A program made the position numbers and the translations under genes. From Auanema rhodensis (lineage: Eukaryota; Nematoda; Chromadorea; Rhabditida; Rhabditidae), in contig OZ059894.1 in NCBI GenBank assembly GCA_964057225.1, positions 1,302,001-1,366,000 of the forward strand: 64,000 bases of DNA, given 5' to 3'. This document shows positions 12,101-25,625 of this stretch, piece by piece (the stretch's first letter is position 1; every line of letters begins with the position of its first letter). The notes under the pieces were generated by a model. It was not told where the DNA came from. It did no database searches and was given only the letters and a program-made list of their open reading frames with translations.

Positions 12101-15100
12101 TTTTCGAAAAATTTCAAAATATTTTAGCAAAAAGTAGATGTTTTTAGATTCCTTTTTTCAAGGCAAAGACGATGGACAATGTTATTCAACGAAAAAATTA
12201 ATTCTTCAGGGTGAAAATCGAGGATATAAGTGTGAACTTATATCAGTTGATATCTCGGTGCATTTTTAAGCTAGCGCAAATCTGATAACACAGATCGACG
12301 CAGCTTGAAAATCCGCATCTAATGCACTATACTACTTTGAGAAACGCTTAATACAAAAATTAGTTATGATCGTTTGAAAAATGATGCATTAGTGTATGTT
12401 GAGTTTCCATGTACACTCAACATTGCTTCCAAAAACATTTTGACAAAAATTTTTTCGAAAAATTTCAGAATAATTTAGCAAAAAGTAGATGTTTTCAGAT
12501 TCCTTTTTTCAAGGCAAAGACGATGGACAATGTTATTCAACGAAAAAATTAATTCTTCAGGGTGAAAATCGAGGATATAAGTGTGAACTTATATCAGTTG
12601 ATATCTCGGTGCATTTTTAAGCTAGCGCAAATCTGATAACACAGATCGACGCAGCTTGAAAATCCGCATCGAATGCACTATACTACTTTGAGAAACGCTT
12701 AATACAAAAATTAGTTATGATCGTTTGAAAAATGATGCATTAGTGTATGTTGAGTTTCCATGTACACTCAACATAGCTTCCAAAAACATTTTGACAAAAA
12801 TTTTTTCGAAAAATTTCAAATTAATTTAGCAGAAAGTATATGTTTTTAGATTCCTTTTTTCAAGGCAAAGACGATGGACAATGTTATTCAACGAAAAAAT
12901 TAATTCTTCAGGGTGAAAATCGAGGATATAAGTGTGAACTTATATCAGTTGATATCTCGGTGCATTTTTAAGCTAGCGCAAATCTGATAACACAGATCGA
13001 CGCAGCTTGAAAATCCGCATCGAATGCACTATACTACATTGAGGAACGCTTAATACAAAAATTAGTTATGATCGTTTGAAAAATGATGCATTAGTGTATG
13101 TTGAGTTTCCATGTACACTCAACATAGCTTCCAAAAACATTTTGACAAAAATTTTTTCGAAAAATTTCAAATTAATTTAGCAGAAAGTATATGTTTTTAG
13201 ATTCCTTTTTTCAAGGCAAAGACGATGGACAATGTTATTCAACGAAAAAATTAATTCTTCAGGGTGAAAATCGAGGATATAAGTGTGAACTTATATCAGT
13301 TGATATCTCGGTGCATTTTTAAGCTAGCGCAAATCTGATAACACAGATCGACGCAGCTTGAAAATCCGCATCGAATGCACTATACTACATTGAGGAACGC
13401 TTAATACAAAAATTAGTTATGATCGTTTGAAAAATGATGCATTAGTGTATGTTGAGTTTCCATGTACACTCAACATAGCTTCCAAAAACATTTTGACAAA
13501 AATTTTTTCGAAAAATTTCAAATTAATTTAGCAGAAAGTATATGTTTTTAGATTCCTTTTTTCAAGGCAAAGACGATGGACAATGTTATTCAACGAAAAA
13601 ATTAATTCTTCAGGGTGAAAATCGAGGATATAAGTGTGAACTTATATCAGTTGATATCTCGGTGCATTTTTAAGCTAGCGCAAATCTGATAACACAGATC
13701 GACGCAGCTTGAAAATCCGCATCGAATGCACTATACTACATTGAGGAACGCTTAATACAAAAATTAGTTATGATCGTTTGAAAAATGATGCATTAGTGTA
13801 TGTTGAGTTTCCATGTACACTCAACATAGCTTCCAAAAACATTTTGACAAAAATTTTTTCGAAAAATTTCAAATTAATTTAGCAGAAAGTATATGTTTTT
13901 AGATTCCTTTTTTCAAGGCAAAGACGATGGACAATGTTATTCAACGAAAAAATTAATTCTTCAGGGTGAAAATCGAGGATATAAGTGTGAACTTATATCA
14001 GTTGATATCTCGGTGCATTTTTAAGCTAGCGCAAATCTGATAACACAGATCGACGCAGCTTGAAAATCCGCATCGAATGCACTATACTACATTGAGGAAC
14101 GCTTAATACAAAAATTAGTTATGATCGTTTGAAAAATGATGCATTAGTGTATGTTGAGTTTCCATGTACACTCAACATAGCTTCCAAAAACATTTTGACA
14201 AAAATTTTTTCGAAAAATTTCAGAATAATTTAGCAAAAAGTAGATGTTTTTAGATTCCTTTTTTCAAGGCAAAGACGATGGACAATGTTATTCAACGAAA
14301 AAATTAATTCTTCAGGGTGAAAATCGAGGATATAAGTGTGAACTTATATCAGTTGATATCTCGGTGCATTTTTAAGCTAGCGCAAATCTGATAACACAGA
14401 TCGACGCAGCTTGAAAATCCGCATCGAATGCACTATACTACATTGAGGAACGCTTAATACAAAAATTAGTTATGATCGTTTGAAAAATGATGCATTAGTG
14501 TATGTTGAGTTTCCATGTACACTCAACATAGCTTCCAAAAACATTTTGACAAAAATTTTTTCGAGAAATTTCAAAATAATTTAGCAAAAAGTAGATGTTT
14601 TTAGATTCCTTTTTTCAAGGCAAAGACGATGGACAATGTTATTCAACGAAAAAATTAATTCTTCAGGGTGAAAATCGAGGATATAAGTGTGAACTTATAT
14701 CAGTTGATATCTCGGTGCATTTTTAAGCTAGCGCAAATCTGATAACACAGATCGACGCAGCTTGAAAATCCGCATCGAATGCACTATACTACATTGAGGA
14801 ACGCTTAATACAAAAATTAGTTATGATCGTTTGAAAAATGATGCATTAGTGTATGTTGAGTTTCCATGTACACTCAACATTGCTTCCAAAAACATTTTGA
14901 CAAAAATTTTTTCGAAAAATTTCAAAATATTTTAGCAAAAAGTAGATGTTTTTAGATTCCTTTTTTCAAGGCAAAGACGATGGACAATGTTATTCAACGA
15001 AAAAATTAATTCTTCAGGGTGAAAATCGAGGATATAAGTGTGAACTTATATCAGTTGATATCTCGGTGCATTTTTAAGCTAGCGCAAATCTGATAACACA

Positions 15101-18100
15101 GATCGACGCAGCTTAAAAATCCGCATCGAATGCACTATACTACATTGAGGAACGCTTAATACAAAAATTAGTTATGATCGTTTGAAAAATGATGCATTAG
15201 TGTATGTTGAGTTTCCATGTACACTCAACATAGCTTCCAAAAACATTTTGACAAAAATTTTTTCGAAAAATTTCAGAATAATTTAGCAAAAAGTAGATGT
15301 TTTTAGATTCCTTTTTTCAAGGCAAAGACGATGGACAATGTTATTCAACGAAAAAATTAATTCTTCAGGGTGAAAATCGAGGATATAAGTGTGAACTTAT
15401 ATCAGTTGATATCTCGGTGCATTTTTAAGCTAGCGCAAATCTGATAACACAGATCGACGCAGCTTGAAAATCCGCATCGAATGCACTATACTACATTGAG
15501 GAACGCTTAATACAAAAATTAGTTATGATCGTTTGAAAAATGATGCATTAGTGTATGTTGAGTTTCCATGTACACTCAACATAGCTTCCAAAAACATTTT
15601 GACAAAAATTTTTTCGAGAAATTTCAAAATAATTTAGCAAAAAGTAGATGTTTTTAGATTCCTTTTTTCAAGGCAAAGACGATGGACAATGTTATTCAAC
15701 GAAAAAATTAATTCTTCAGGGTGAAAATCGAGGATATAAGTGTGAACTTATATCAGTTGATATCTCGGTGCATTTTTAAGCTAGCGCAAATCTGATAACA
15801 CAGATCGACGCAGCTTGAAAATCCGCATCGAATGCACTATACTACATTGAGGAACGCTTAATACAAAAATTAGTTATGATCGTTTGAAAAATGATGCATT
15901 AGTGTATGTTGAGTTTCCATGTACACTCAACATTGCTTCCAAAAACATTTTGACAAAAATTTTTTCGAAAAATTTCAAAATATTTTAGCAAAAAGTAGAT
16001 GTTTTTAGATTCCTTTTTTCAAGGCAAAGACGATGGACAATGTTATTCAACGAAAAAATTAATTCTTCAGGGTGAAAATCGAGGATATAAGTGTGAACTT
16101 ATATCAGTTGATATCTCGGTGCATTTTTAAGCTAGCGCAAATCTGATAACACAGATCGACGCAGCTTAAAAATCCGCATCGAATGCAGTATACTACATTG
16201 AGGAACGCTTAATACAAAAATTAGTTATGATTGTTTGAAAAATGATGCATTAGTGTATGTTGAGTTTCCATGTACACTCAACATTGCTTCCAAAAACATT
16301 TTGACAAAAATTTTTTCGAAAAATTTCAAAATAATTTAGCAGAAAGTAGATGTTTTTAGATTCCTTTTTTCAAGGCAAAGACGATGGACAATGTTATTCA
16401 ACGAAAAAATTAATTCTTCAGGGTGAAAATCGAGGATATAAGTGTGAACTTATATCAGTTGATATCTCGGTGCATTTTTAAGCTAGCGCTAATCTGATAA
16501 CACAGATCGACGCAGCTTGAAAATCCGCATCGAATGCACTATACTACATTGAGGAACGCTTAATACAAAAATTAGTTATGATCGTTTGAAAAATGATGCA
16601 TTAGTGTATGTTGAGTTTCCATGTACACTCAACATAGCTTCCAAAAACATTTTGACAAAAATTTTTTCGAAAAATTTCAAATTAATTTAGCAGAAAGTAT
16701 ATGTTTTTAGATTCCTTTTTTCAAGGCAAAGACGATGGACAATGTTATTCAACGAAAAAATTAATTCTTCAGGGTGAAAATCGAGGATATAAGTGTGAAC
16801 TTATATCAGTTGATATCTCGGTGCATTTTTAAGCTAGCGCAAATCTGATAACACAGATCGACGCAGCTTGAAAATCCGCATCGAATGCACTATACTACAT
16901 TGAGGAACGCTTAATACAAAAATTAGTTATGATCGTTTGAAAAATGATGCATTAGTGTATGTTGAGTTTCCATGTACACTCAACATAGCTTCCAAAAACA
17001 TTTTGACAAAAATTTTTTCGAAAAATTTCAGAATAATTTAGCAAAAAGTAGATGTTTTTAGATTCCTTTTTTCAAGGCAAAGACGATGGACAATGTTATT
17101 CAACGAAAAAATTAATTCTTCAGGGTGAAAATCGAGGATATAAGTGTGAACTTATATCAGTTGATATCTCGGTGCATTTTTAAGCTAGCGCAAATCTGAT
17201 AACACAGATCGACGCAGCTTGAAAATCCGCATCGAATGCACTATACTACATTGAGGAACGCTTAATACAAAAATTAGTTATGATCGTTTGAAAAATGATG
17301 CATTAGTGTATGTTGAGTTTCCATGTACACTCAACATAGCTTCCAAAAACATTTTGACAAAAATTTTTTCGAGAAATTTCAAAATAATTTAGCAAAAAGT
17401 AGATGTTTTTAGATTCCTTTTTTCAAGGCAAAGACGATGGACAATGTTATTCAACGAAAAAATTAATTCTTCAGGGTGAAAATCGAGGATATAAGTGTGA
17501 ACTTATATCAGTTGATATCTCGGTGCATTTTTAAGCTAGCGCAAATCTGATAACACAGATCGACGCAGCTTGAAAATCCGCATCGAATGCACTATACTAC
17601 ATTGAGGAACGCTTAATACAAAAATTAGTTATGATCGTTTGAAAAATGATGCATTAGTGTATGTTGAGTTTCCATGTACACTCAACATTGCTTCCAAAAA
17701 CATTTTGACAAAAATTTTTTCGAAAAATTTCAAAATATTTTAGCAAAAAGTAGATGTTTTTAGATTCCTTTTTTCAAGGCAAAGACGATGGACAATGTTA
17801 TTCAACGAAAAAATTAATTCTTCAGGGTGAAAATCGAGGATATAAGTGTGAACTTATATCAGTTGATATCTCGGTGCATTTTTAAGCTAGCGCAAATCTG
17901 ATAACACAGATCGACGCAGCTTGAAAATCCGCATCTAATGCACTATACTACTTTGAGAAACGCTTAATACAAAAATTAGTTATGATCGTTTGAAAAATGA
18001 TGCATTAGTGTATGTTGAGTTTCCATGTACACTCAACATTGCTTCCAAAAACATTTTGACAAAAATTTTTTCGAAAAATTTCAGAATAATTTAGCAAAAA

Positions 18101-18252
18101 GTAGATGTTTTCAGATTCCTTTTTTCAAGGCAAAGACGATGGACAATGTTATTCAACGAAAAAATTAATTCTTCAGGGTGAAAATCGAGGATATAAGTGT
18201 GAACTTATATCAGTTGATATCTCGGTGCATTTTTAAGCTAGCGCAAATCTGA
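8074..18252. repeat. Variable 3- to 8-monomer higher-order repeat
   Basis: A recurring order is visible: a T188 monomer, then a T35 monomer, then one or more T185/T203 monomers, a G183 monomer and a G174 monomer. Units are c24-c28 (5 monomers, 8074-9828), c29-c34 (6, 9829-11934), c35-c42 (8, 11935-14742), c43-c45 (3, 14743-15795) and c46-c50 (5, 15796-17550), with the next starting at c51. Length differences come from gain or loss of whole monomers, mainly the T185/T203 type. In c43-c45 the T35 and T185 monomers are absent. Confidence 0.85.
12637..14040. repeat. Local run of four T185/T203 monomers
   Basis: c37-c40 all carry T185, G196 and T203, where the equivalent place holds one such monomer in c26 and two in c31-c32. 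c38-c40 look identical at the sites compared and differ from c37 at p51/p57. This is a local single-monomer amplification inside a higher-order unit. Confidence 0.8.
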
Positions 18253-20007
18253 TAACACAGATCGACGCAGCTTGAAAATCCGCATCGAATGCACTATACT
18301 ACTTTGAGAAACGCTTAATACAAAAACTAGTTATGATCGTTTGAAAAATGATGCATTAGTGTATGTTGAGTTTCCATGTACACTCAACATTGCTTCCAAA
18401 AACATTTTGACAAAAATTTTTTCGAAAAATTTCAAATTAATTTAGCAGAAAGTATATGTTTTTAGATTCCTTTTTTCAAGGCAAAGATGATGGACAATGT
18501 TATTCAACGAAAAAATTAATTCTTCAGGGTGAAAATCGAGGATATAAGTGTGAACTTATATCAGTTGATATCTCGGTGCATTTTTAAGCTAGCGCAAATC
18601 TGATAACACAGATCGACGCAGCTTGAAAATCCGCATCGAATGCACTATACTACATTGAGGAACGCTTAATACAAAAATTAGTTATGATCGTTTGAAAAAT
18701 GATGCATTAGTGTATGTTGAGTTTCCATGTACACTCAACATAGCTTCCAAAAACATTTTGACAAAAATTTTTTCGAAAAATTTCAGAATAATTTAGCAAA
18801 AAGTAGATGTTTTTAGATTTCTTTTCTCAAGGCAAAGACGATGGACAATGTTATTCAACGAAAAAATTAATTCTTCAGGGTGAAAATCGAGGATATAAGT
18901 GTGAACTTATATCAGTTGATATCTCGGTGCATTTTCAAGCTAGCGCAAATCTGATAACACAGATCGACGCAGCTTGAAAATCCGCATCGAATGCACTATA
19001 CTACTTTGAGAAACGCTTAATACAAAAATTAGTTATGATCGTTTGAAAAATGATGCATTAGTGTATGTTGAGTTTCCATGTACACTCAACATTGCTTCCA
19101 AAAACATTTTGGCAAAAATTTTTTCGAAAAATTTCAAAATAATTTAGCAGAAAGTAGATGTTTTTAGATTCCTTTTTTCAAGGCAAAGACGATGGACAAT
19201 GTTATTCAACGAAAAAATTAATTCTTCAGGGTGAAAATCGAGGATATAAGTGTTAACTTATATCAGTTGATATCTCGGTGCATTTTTAAGCTAGCGCAAA
19301 TCTGATAACACAGATCGACGCAGCTTGAAAATCCGCATCGAATGCACTATACTACATTGAGGAACGCTTAATACAAAAATTAGTTATGATCGTTTGAAAA
19401 ATGATGCATTAGTGTATGTTGAGTTTCCATGTACACTCAACATAGCTTCCAAAAACATTTTGACAAAAATTTTTTCGAAAAATTTCAGAATAATTTAGCA
19501 AAAAGTAGATGTTTTTAGATTCGTTTTTTCAAGGCAAAGACGATGGACAATGTTATTCAACGAAAAAATTAATTCTTCAGGGTGAAAATCGAGGATATAA
19601 GTGTGAACTTATATCAGTTGATATCTCGGTGCATTTTTAAGCTAGCGCAAATCTGATAACACAGATCGACGCAGCTTGAAAATCCGCATCGAATGCACTA
19701 TACTACATTGAGGAACGCTTAATACAAAAATTAGTTATGATCGTTTGAAAAATGATGCATTAGTGTATGTTGAGTTTCCATGTACACTCAACATAGCTTC
19801 CAAAAACATTTTGACAAAAATTTTTTCGAAAAATTTCAGAATAATTTAGCAAAAAGTAGATGTTTTTAGATTTCTTTTTTTAAGGCAAAGACGATGGACA
19901 ATGTTATTCAACGAAAAAATTAATTCTTCAGGGTGAAAATCGAGGATATAAGTGTGAACTTATATCAGTTGATATCTCGGTGCATTTTTAAGCTAGCGCA
20001 AATCTGA
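18253..20007. repeat. Junction monomers c53-c57
   Basis: These five monomers link the 3- to 8-monomer region to the large duplicated block. c53 carries C at p76 (creating ACTAGT at 18326-18331) and T236. c54 carries T217, C223 and C333. c55 carries G158, G196 and T300. c56 carries G218. c57 carries T217 and T225. Copies of this series reappear at 31242 (c53 type alone) and at 49847-51250 (c143-c146, with the c55 equivalent collapsed into the next monomer). Confidence 0.75.
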
Positions 20008-21762
20008 TAACACAGATCGACGCAGCTTGAAAATCCGCATCGAATGCACTATACTACATTGAGGAACGCTTAATACAAAAATTAGTTATGATCGTTTGAA
20101 AAATGATGCATTAGTGTATGTTGAGTTTCCATGTACACTCAACATTGCTTCCAAAAACATTTTGACAAAAATTTTTTCGAAAAATTTCAGAATAATTTAG
20201 CAAAAAGTAGATGTTTTTAGATTCCTTTTTTCAAGGCAAAGACGATGGACAATGTTATTCAACGAAAAAATTAATTCTTCAGGGTGAAAATCGAGGATAT
20301 AAGTGTGAACTTATATCAGTTGATATCTCGGTGCATTTTTAAGCTAGCGCAAATCTGATAACACAGATCGACGCAGCTTAAAAATCCGCATCGAATGCAC
20401 TATACTACATTGAGGAACGCTTAATACAAAAATTAGTTATGATCGTTTGAAAAATGATGCATTAGTGTATGTTGAGTTTCCATGTACACTCAACATAGCT
20501 TCCAAAAACATTTTGACAAAAATTTTTTCGAAAAATTTCAGAATAATTTAGCAAAAAGTAGATGTTTTTAGATTTCTTTTTTTAAGGCAAAGACGATGGA
20601 CAATGTTATTCAACGAAAAAATTAATTCTTCAGGGTGAAAATCGAGGATATAAGTGTGAACTTATATCAGTTGATATCTCGGTGCATTTTTAAGCTAGCG
20701 CAAATCTGATAACACAGATCGACGCAGCTTGAAAATCCGCATCGAATGCACTATACTACTTTGAGAAACGCTTAATACAAAAATTAGTTATGATCGTTTG
20801 AAAAATGATGCATTAGTGTATGTTGAGTTTCCATGTACACTCAACATTGCTTCCAAAAACATTTTGACAAAAATTTTTTCGAAAAATTTCAGAATATTTT
20901 AGCAAAAAGTAGATGTTTTTAGATTCCTTTTTTCAAGGCAAAGACGATGGACAATGTTATTCAACGAAAAAATTAATTCTTCAGGGTGAAAATCGAGGAT
21001 ATAAGTGTGAACTTATATCAGTTGATATCTCGGTGCATTTTTAAGCTAGCGCAAATCTGATAACACAGATCGACGCAGCTTGAAAATCCGCATCGAATGC
21101 ACTATACTACATTGAGGAACGCTTAATACAAAAATTAGTTATGATCGTTTGAAAAATGATGCATTAGTGTATGTTGAGTTTCCATGTACACTCAACATAG
21201 CTTCCAAAAACATTTTGACAAAAATTTTTTCGAAAAATTTCAGAATAATTTAGCAAAAAGTAGATGTTTTTAGATTTCTTTTTTTGAGGCAAAGACGATG
21301 GACAATGTTATTCAACGAAAAAATTAATTCTTCAGGGTGAAAATCGAGGATATAAGTGTGAACTTATATCAGTTGATATCTCGGTGCATTTTTAAGCTAG
21401 CGCAAATCTGATAACACAGATCGACGCAGCTTAAAAATCCGCATCGAATGCACTATACTACATTGAGGAACGCTTAATACAAAAATTAGTTATGATCGTT
21501 TGAAAAATGATGCATTAGTGTATGTTGAGTTTCCATGTACACTCAACATTGCTTCCAAAAACATTTTGACAAAAATTTTTTCGAAAAATTTCAGAATAAT
21601 TTAGCAAAAAGTAGATGTTTTTAGATTCCTTTTTTCAAGGCAAAGACGATGGACAATGTTATTCAACGAAAAAATTAATTCTTCAGGGTGAAAATCGAGG
21701 ATATAAGTGTGAACTTATATCAGTTGATATCTCGGTGCATTTTCAAGCTAGCGCAAATCTGA

Positions 21763-22114
21763 TAACACAGATCGACGCAGCTTAAAAATCCGCATCGAAT
21801 GCACTATACTACATTGAGGAACGCTTAATACAAAAAATTAGTTATGATCGTTTGAAAAATGATGCATTAGTGTATGTTGAGTTTCCATGTACACTCAACA
21901 TTGCTTCCAAAAACATTTTGACAAAAATTTTTTCGAAAAATTTCAGAATAATTTAGCAAAAAGTAGATGTTTTTAGATTCCTTTTTTCAAGGCAAAGACG
22001 ATGGACAATGTTATTCAACGAAAAAATTAATTCTTCAGGGTGAAAATCGAGGATATAAGTGTGAACTTATATCAGTTGATATCTCGGTGCATTTTTAAGC
22101 TAGCGCAAATCTGA
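21763..22114. repeat. 352-bp monomer with 1-bp insertion (c63)
   Basis: The A-run at p70-74 has six A instead of five before TTAGTT (near 21835). Together with c73, c97 and c107 this is the only length variation seen in the whole window. Confidence 0.9.
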
Positions 22115-25100
22115 TAACACAGATCGACGCAGCTTGAAAATCCGCATCGAATGCACTATACTACTTTGAGAAACGCTTAATACAAAAATTAGTTATGATC
22201 GTTTGAAAAATGATGCATTAGTGTATGTTGAGTTTCCATGTACACTCAACATTGCTTCCAAAAACATTTTGACAAAAATTTTTTCGAAAAATTTCAAATC
22301 AATTTAGCAGAAAGTATATGTTTTTAGATTCCTTTTTTCAAGGCAAAGACGATGGACAATGTTATTCAACGAAAAAATTAATTCTTCAGGGTGAAAATCG
22401 AGGATATAAGTGTGAACTTATATCAGTTGATATCTCGGTGCATTTTTAAGCTAGCGCAAATCTGATAACACAGATCGACGCAGCTTAAAAATCCGCATCG
22501 AATGCACTATACTACATTGAGGAACGCTTAATACAAAAATTAGTTATGATCGTTTGAAAAATGATGCATTAGTGTATGTTGAGTTTCCATGTACACTCAA
22601 CATTGCTTCCAAAAACATTTTGACAAAAATTTTTTCGAAAAATTTCAAAATAATTTAGCAAAAAGTAGATGTTTTTAGATTTCTTTTTTCAAGGCAAAGA
22701 CGATGGACAATGTTATTCAACGGAAAAATTAATTCTTCAGGGTGAAAATCGGGGATATAAGTGTGAACTTATATCAGTTGATATCTCGGTGCATTTTTAA
22801 GCTAGCGCAAATCTGATAACACAGATCGACGCAGCTTGAAAATCCGCATCGAATGCACTATACTACATTGAGGAACGCTTAATACAAAAATTAGTTATGA
22901 TCGTTTGAAAAATGATGCATTAGTGTATGTTGAGTTTCCATGTACACTCAACATAGCTTCCAAAAACATTTTGACAAAAATTTTTTCGAAAAATTTCAGA
23001 ATAATTTAGCAAAAAGTAGATGTTTTTAGATTTCTTTTTTTAAGGCAAAGACGATGGACAATGTTATTCAACGAAAAAATTAATTCTTCAGGGTGAAAAT
23101 CGAGGATATAAGTGTGAACTTATATCAGTTGATATCTCGGTGCATTTTTAAGCTAGCGCAAATCTGATAACACAGATCGACGCAGCTTGAAAATCCGCAT
23201 CGAATGCACTATACTACATTGAGGAACGCTTAATACAAAAATTAGTTATGATCGTTTGAAAAATGATGCATTAGTGTATGTTGAGTTTCCATGTACACTC
23301 AACATTGCTTCCAAAAACATTTTGACAAAAATTTTTTCGAAAAATTTCAGAATAATTTAGCAAAAAGTAGATGTTTTTAGATTCCTTTTTTCAAGGCAAA
23401 GACGATGGACAATGTTATTCAACGAAAAAATTAATTCTTCAGGGTGAAAATCGAGGATATAAGTGTGAACTTATATCAGTTGATATCTCGGTGCATTTTT
23501 AAGCTAGCGCAAATCTGATAACACAGATCGACGCAGTTTAAAAATCCGCATCGAATGCACTATACTACATTGAGGAACGCTTAATACAAAAATTAGTTAT
23601 GATCGTTTGAAAAATGATGCATTAGTGTATGTTGAGTTTCCATGTACACTCAACATAGCTTCCAAAAACATTTTGACAAAAATTTTTTCGAAAAATTTCA
23701 GAATAATTTAGCAAAAAGTAGATGTTTTTAGATTTCTTTTTTTAAGGCAAAGACGATGGACGATGTTATTCAACGAAAAAATTAATTCTTCAGGGTGAAA
23801 ATCGAGGATATAAGTGTGAACTTATATCAGTTGATATCTCGGTGCATTTTTAAGCTAGCGCAAATCTGATAACACAGATCGACGCAGCTTGAAAATCCGC
23901 ATCGAATGCACTATACTACTTTGAGAAACGCTTAATACAAAAATTAGTTATGATCGTTTGAAAAATGATGCATTAGTGTATGTTGAGTTTCCATGTACAC
24001 TCAACATTGCTTCCAAAAACATTTTGACAAAAATTTTTTCGAAAAATTTCAGAATATTTTAGCAAAAAGTAGATGTTTTTAGATTCCTTTTTTCAAGGCA
24101 AAGACGATGGACAATGTTATTCAACGAAAAAATTAATTCTTCAGGGTGAAAATCGAGGATATAAGTGTGAACTTATATCAGTTGATATCTCGGTGCATTT
24201 TTAAGCTAGCGCAAATCTGATAACACAGATCGACGCAGCTTGAAAATCCGCATCGAATGCACTATACTACATTGAGGAACGCTTAATACAAAAATTAGTT
24301 ATGATCGTTTGAAAAATGATGCATTAGTGTATGTTGAGTTTCCATGTACACTCAACATAGCTTCCAAAAACATTTTGACAAAAATTTTTTCGAAAAATTT
24401 CAGAATAATTTAGCAAAAAGTAGATGTTTTTAGATTTCTTTTTTTGAGGCAAAGACGATGGACAATGTTATTCAACGAAAAAATTAATTCTTCAGGGTGA
24501 AAATCGAGGATATAAGTGTGAACTTATATCAGTTGATATCTCGGTGCATTTTTAAGCTAGCGCAAATCTGATAACACAGATCGACGCAGCTTAAAAATCC
24601 GCATCGAATGCACTATACTACATTGAGGAACGCTTAATACAAAAATTAGTTATGATCGTTTGAAAAATGATGCATTAGTGTATGTTGAGTTTCCATGTAC
24701 ACTCAACATTGCTTCCAAAAACATTTTGACAAAAATTTTTTCGAAAAATTTCAGAATAATTTAGCAAAAAGTAGATGTTTTTAGATTCCTTTTTTCAAGG
24801 CAAAGACGATGGACAATGTTATTCAACGAAAAAATTAATTCTTCAGGGTGAAAATCGAGGATATAAGTGTGAACTTATATCAGTTGATATCTCGGTGCAT
24901 TTTTAAGCTAGCGCAAATCTGATAACACAGATCGACGCAGCTTGAAAATCCGCATCGAATGCACTATACTACTTTGAGAAACGCTTAATACAAAAATTAG
25001 TTATGATCGTTTGAAAAATGATGCATTAGTGTATGTTGAGTTTCCATGTACACTCAACATTGCTTCCAAAAACATTTTGACAAAAATTTTTTCGAAAAAT

Positions 25101-25273
25101 TTCAAATTAATTTAGCAGAAAGTATATGTTTTTAGATTCCTTTTTTCAAGGCAAAGACGATGGACAATGTTATTCAACGAAAAAATAAATTCTTCAGGGT
25201 GAAAATCGAGGATATAAGTGTGAACTTATATCAGTTGATATCTCGGTGCATTTTTAAGCTAGCGCAAATCTGA

Positions 25274-25625
25274 TAACACAGATCGACGCAGCTTAAAAAT
25301 CCGCATCGAATGCACTATACTACATTGAGGAACGCTTAATACAAAAAATTAGTTATGATCGTTTGAAAAATGATGCATTAGTGTATGTTGAGTTTCCATG
25401 TACACTCAACATTGCTTCCAAAAACATTTTGACAAAAATTTTTTCGAAAAATTTCAGAATAATTTAGCAAAAAGTAGATGTTTTTAGATTCCTTTTTTCA
25501 AGGCAAAGACGATGGACAATGTTATTCAACGAAAAAATTAATTCTTCAGGGTGAAAATCGAGGATATAAGTGTGAACTTATATCAGTTGATATCTCGGTG
25601 CATTTTTAAGCTAGCGCAAATCTGA
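25274..25625. repeat. 352-bp monomer with 1-bp insertion (c73)
   Basis: Same extra A in the p70-74 run as c63, on the same background (A22, A51/G57, T139, G183), followed by the same C186 monomer. Confidence 0.9.
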
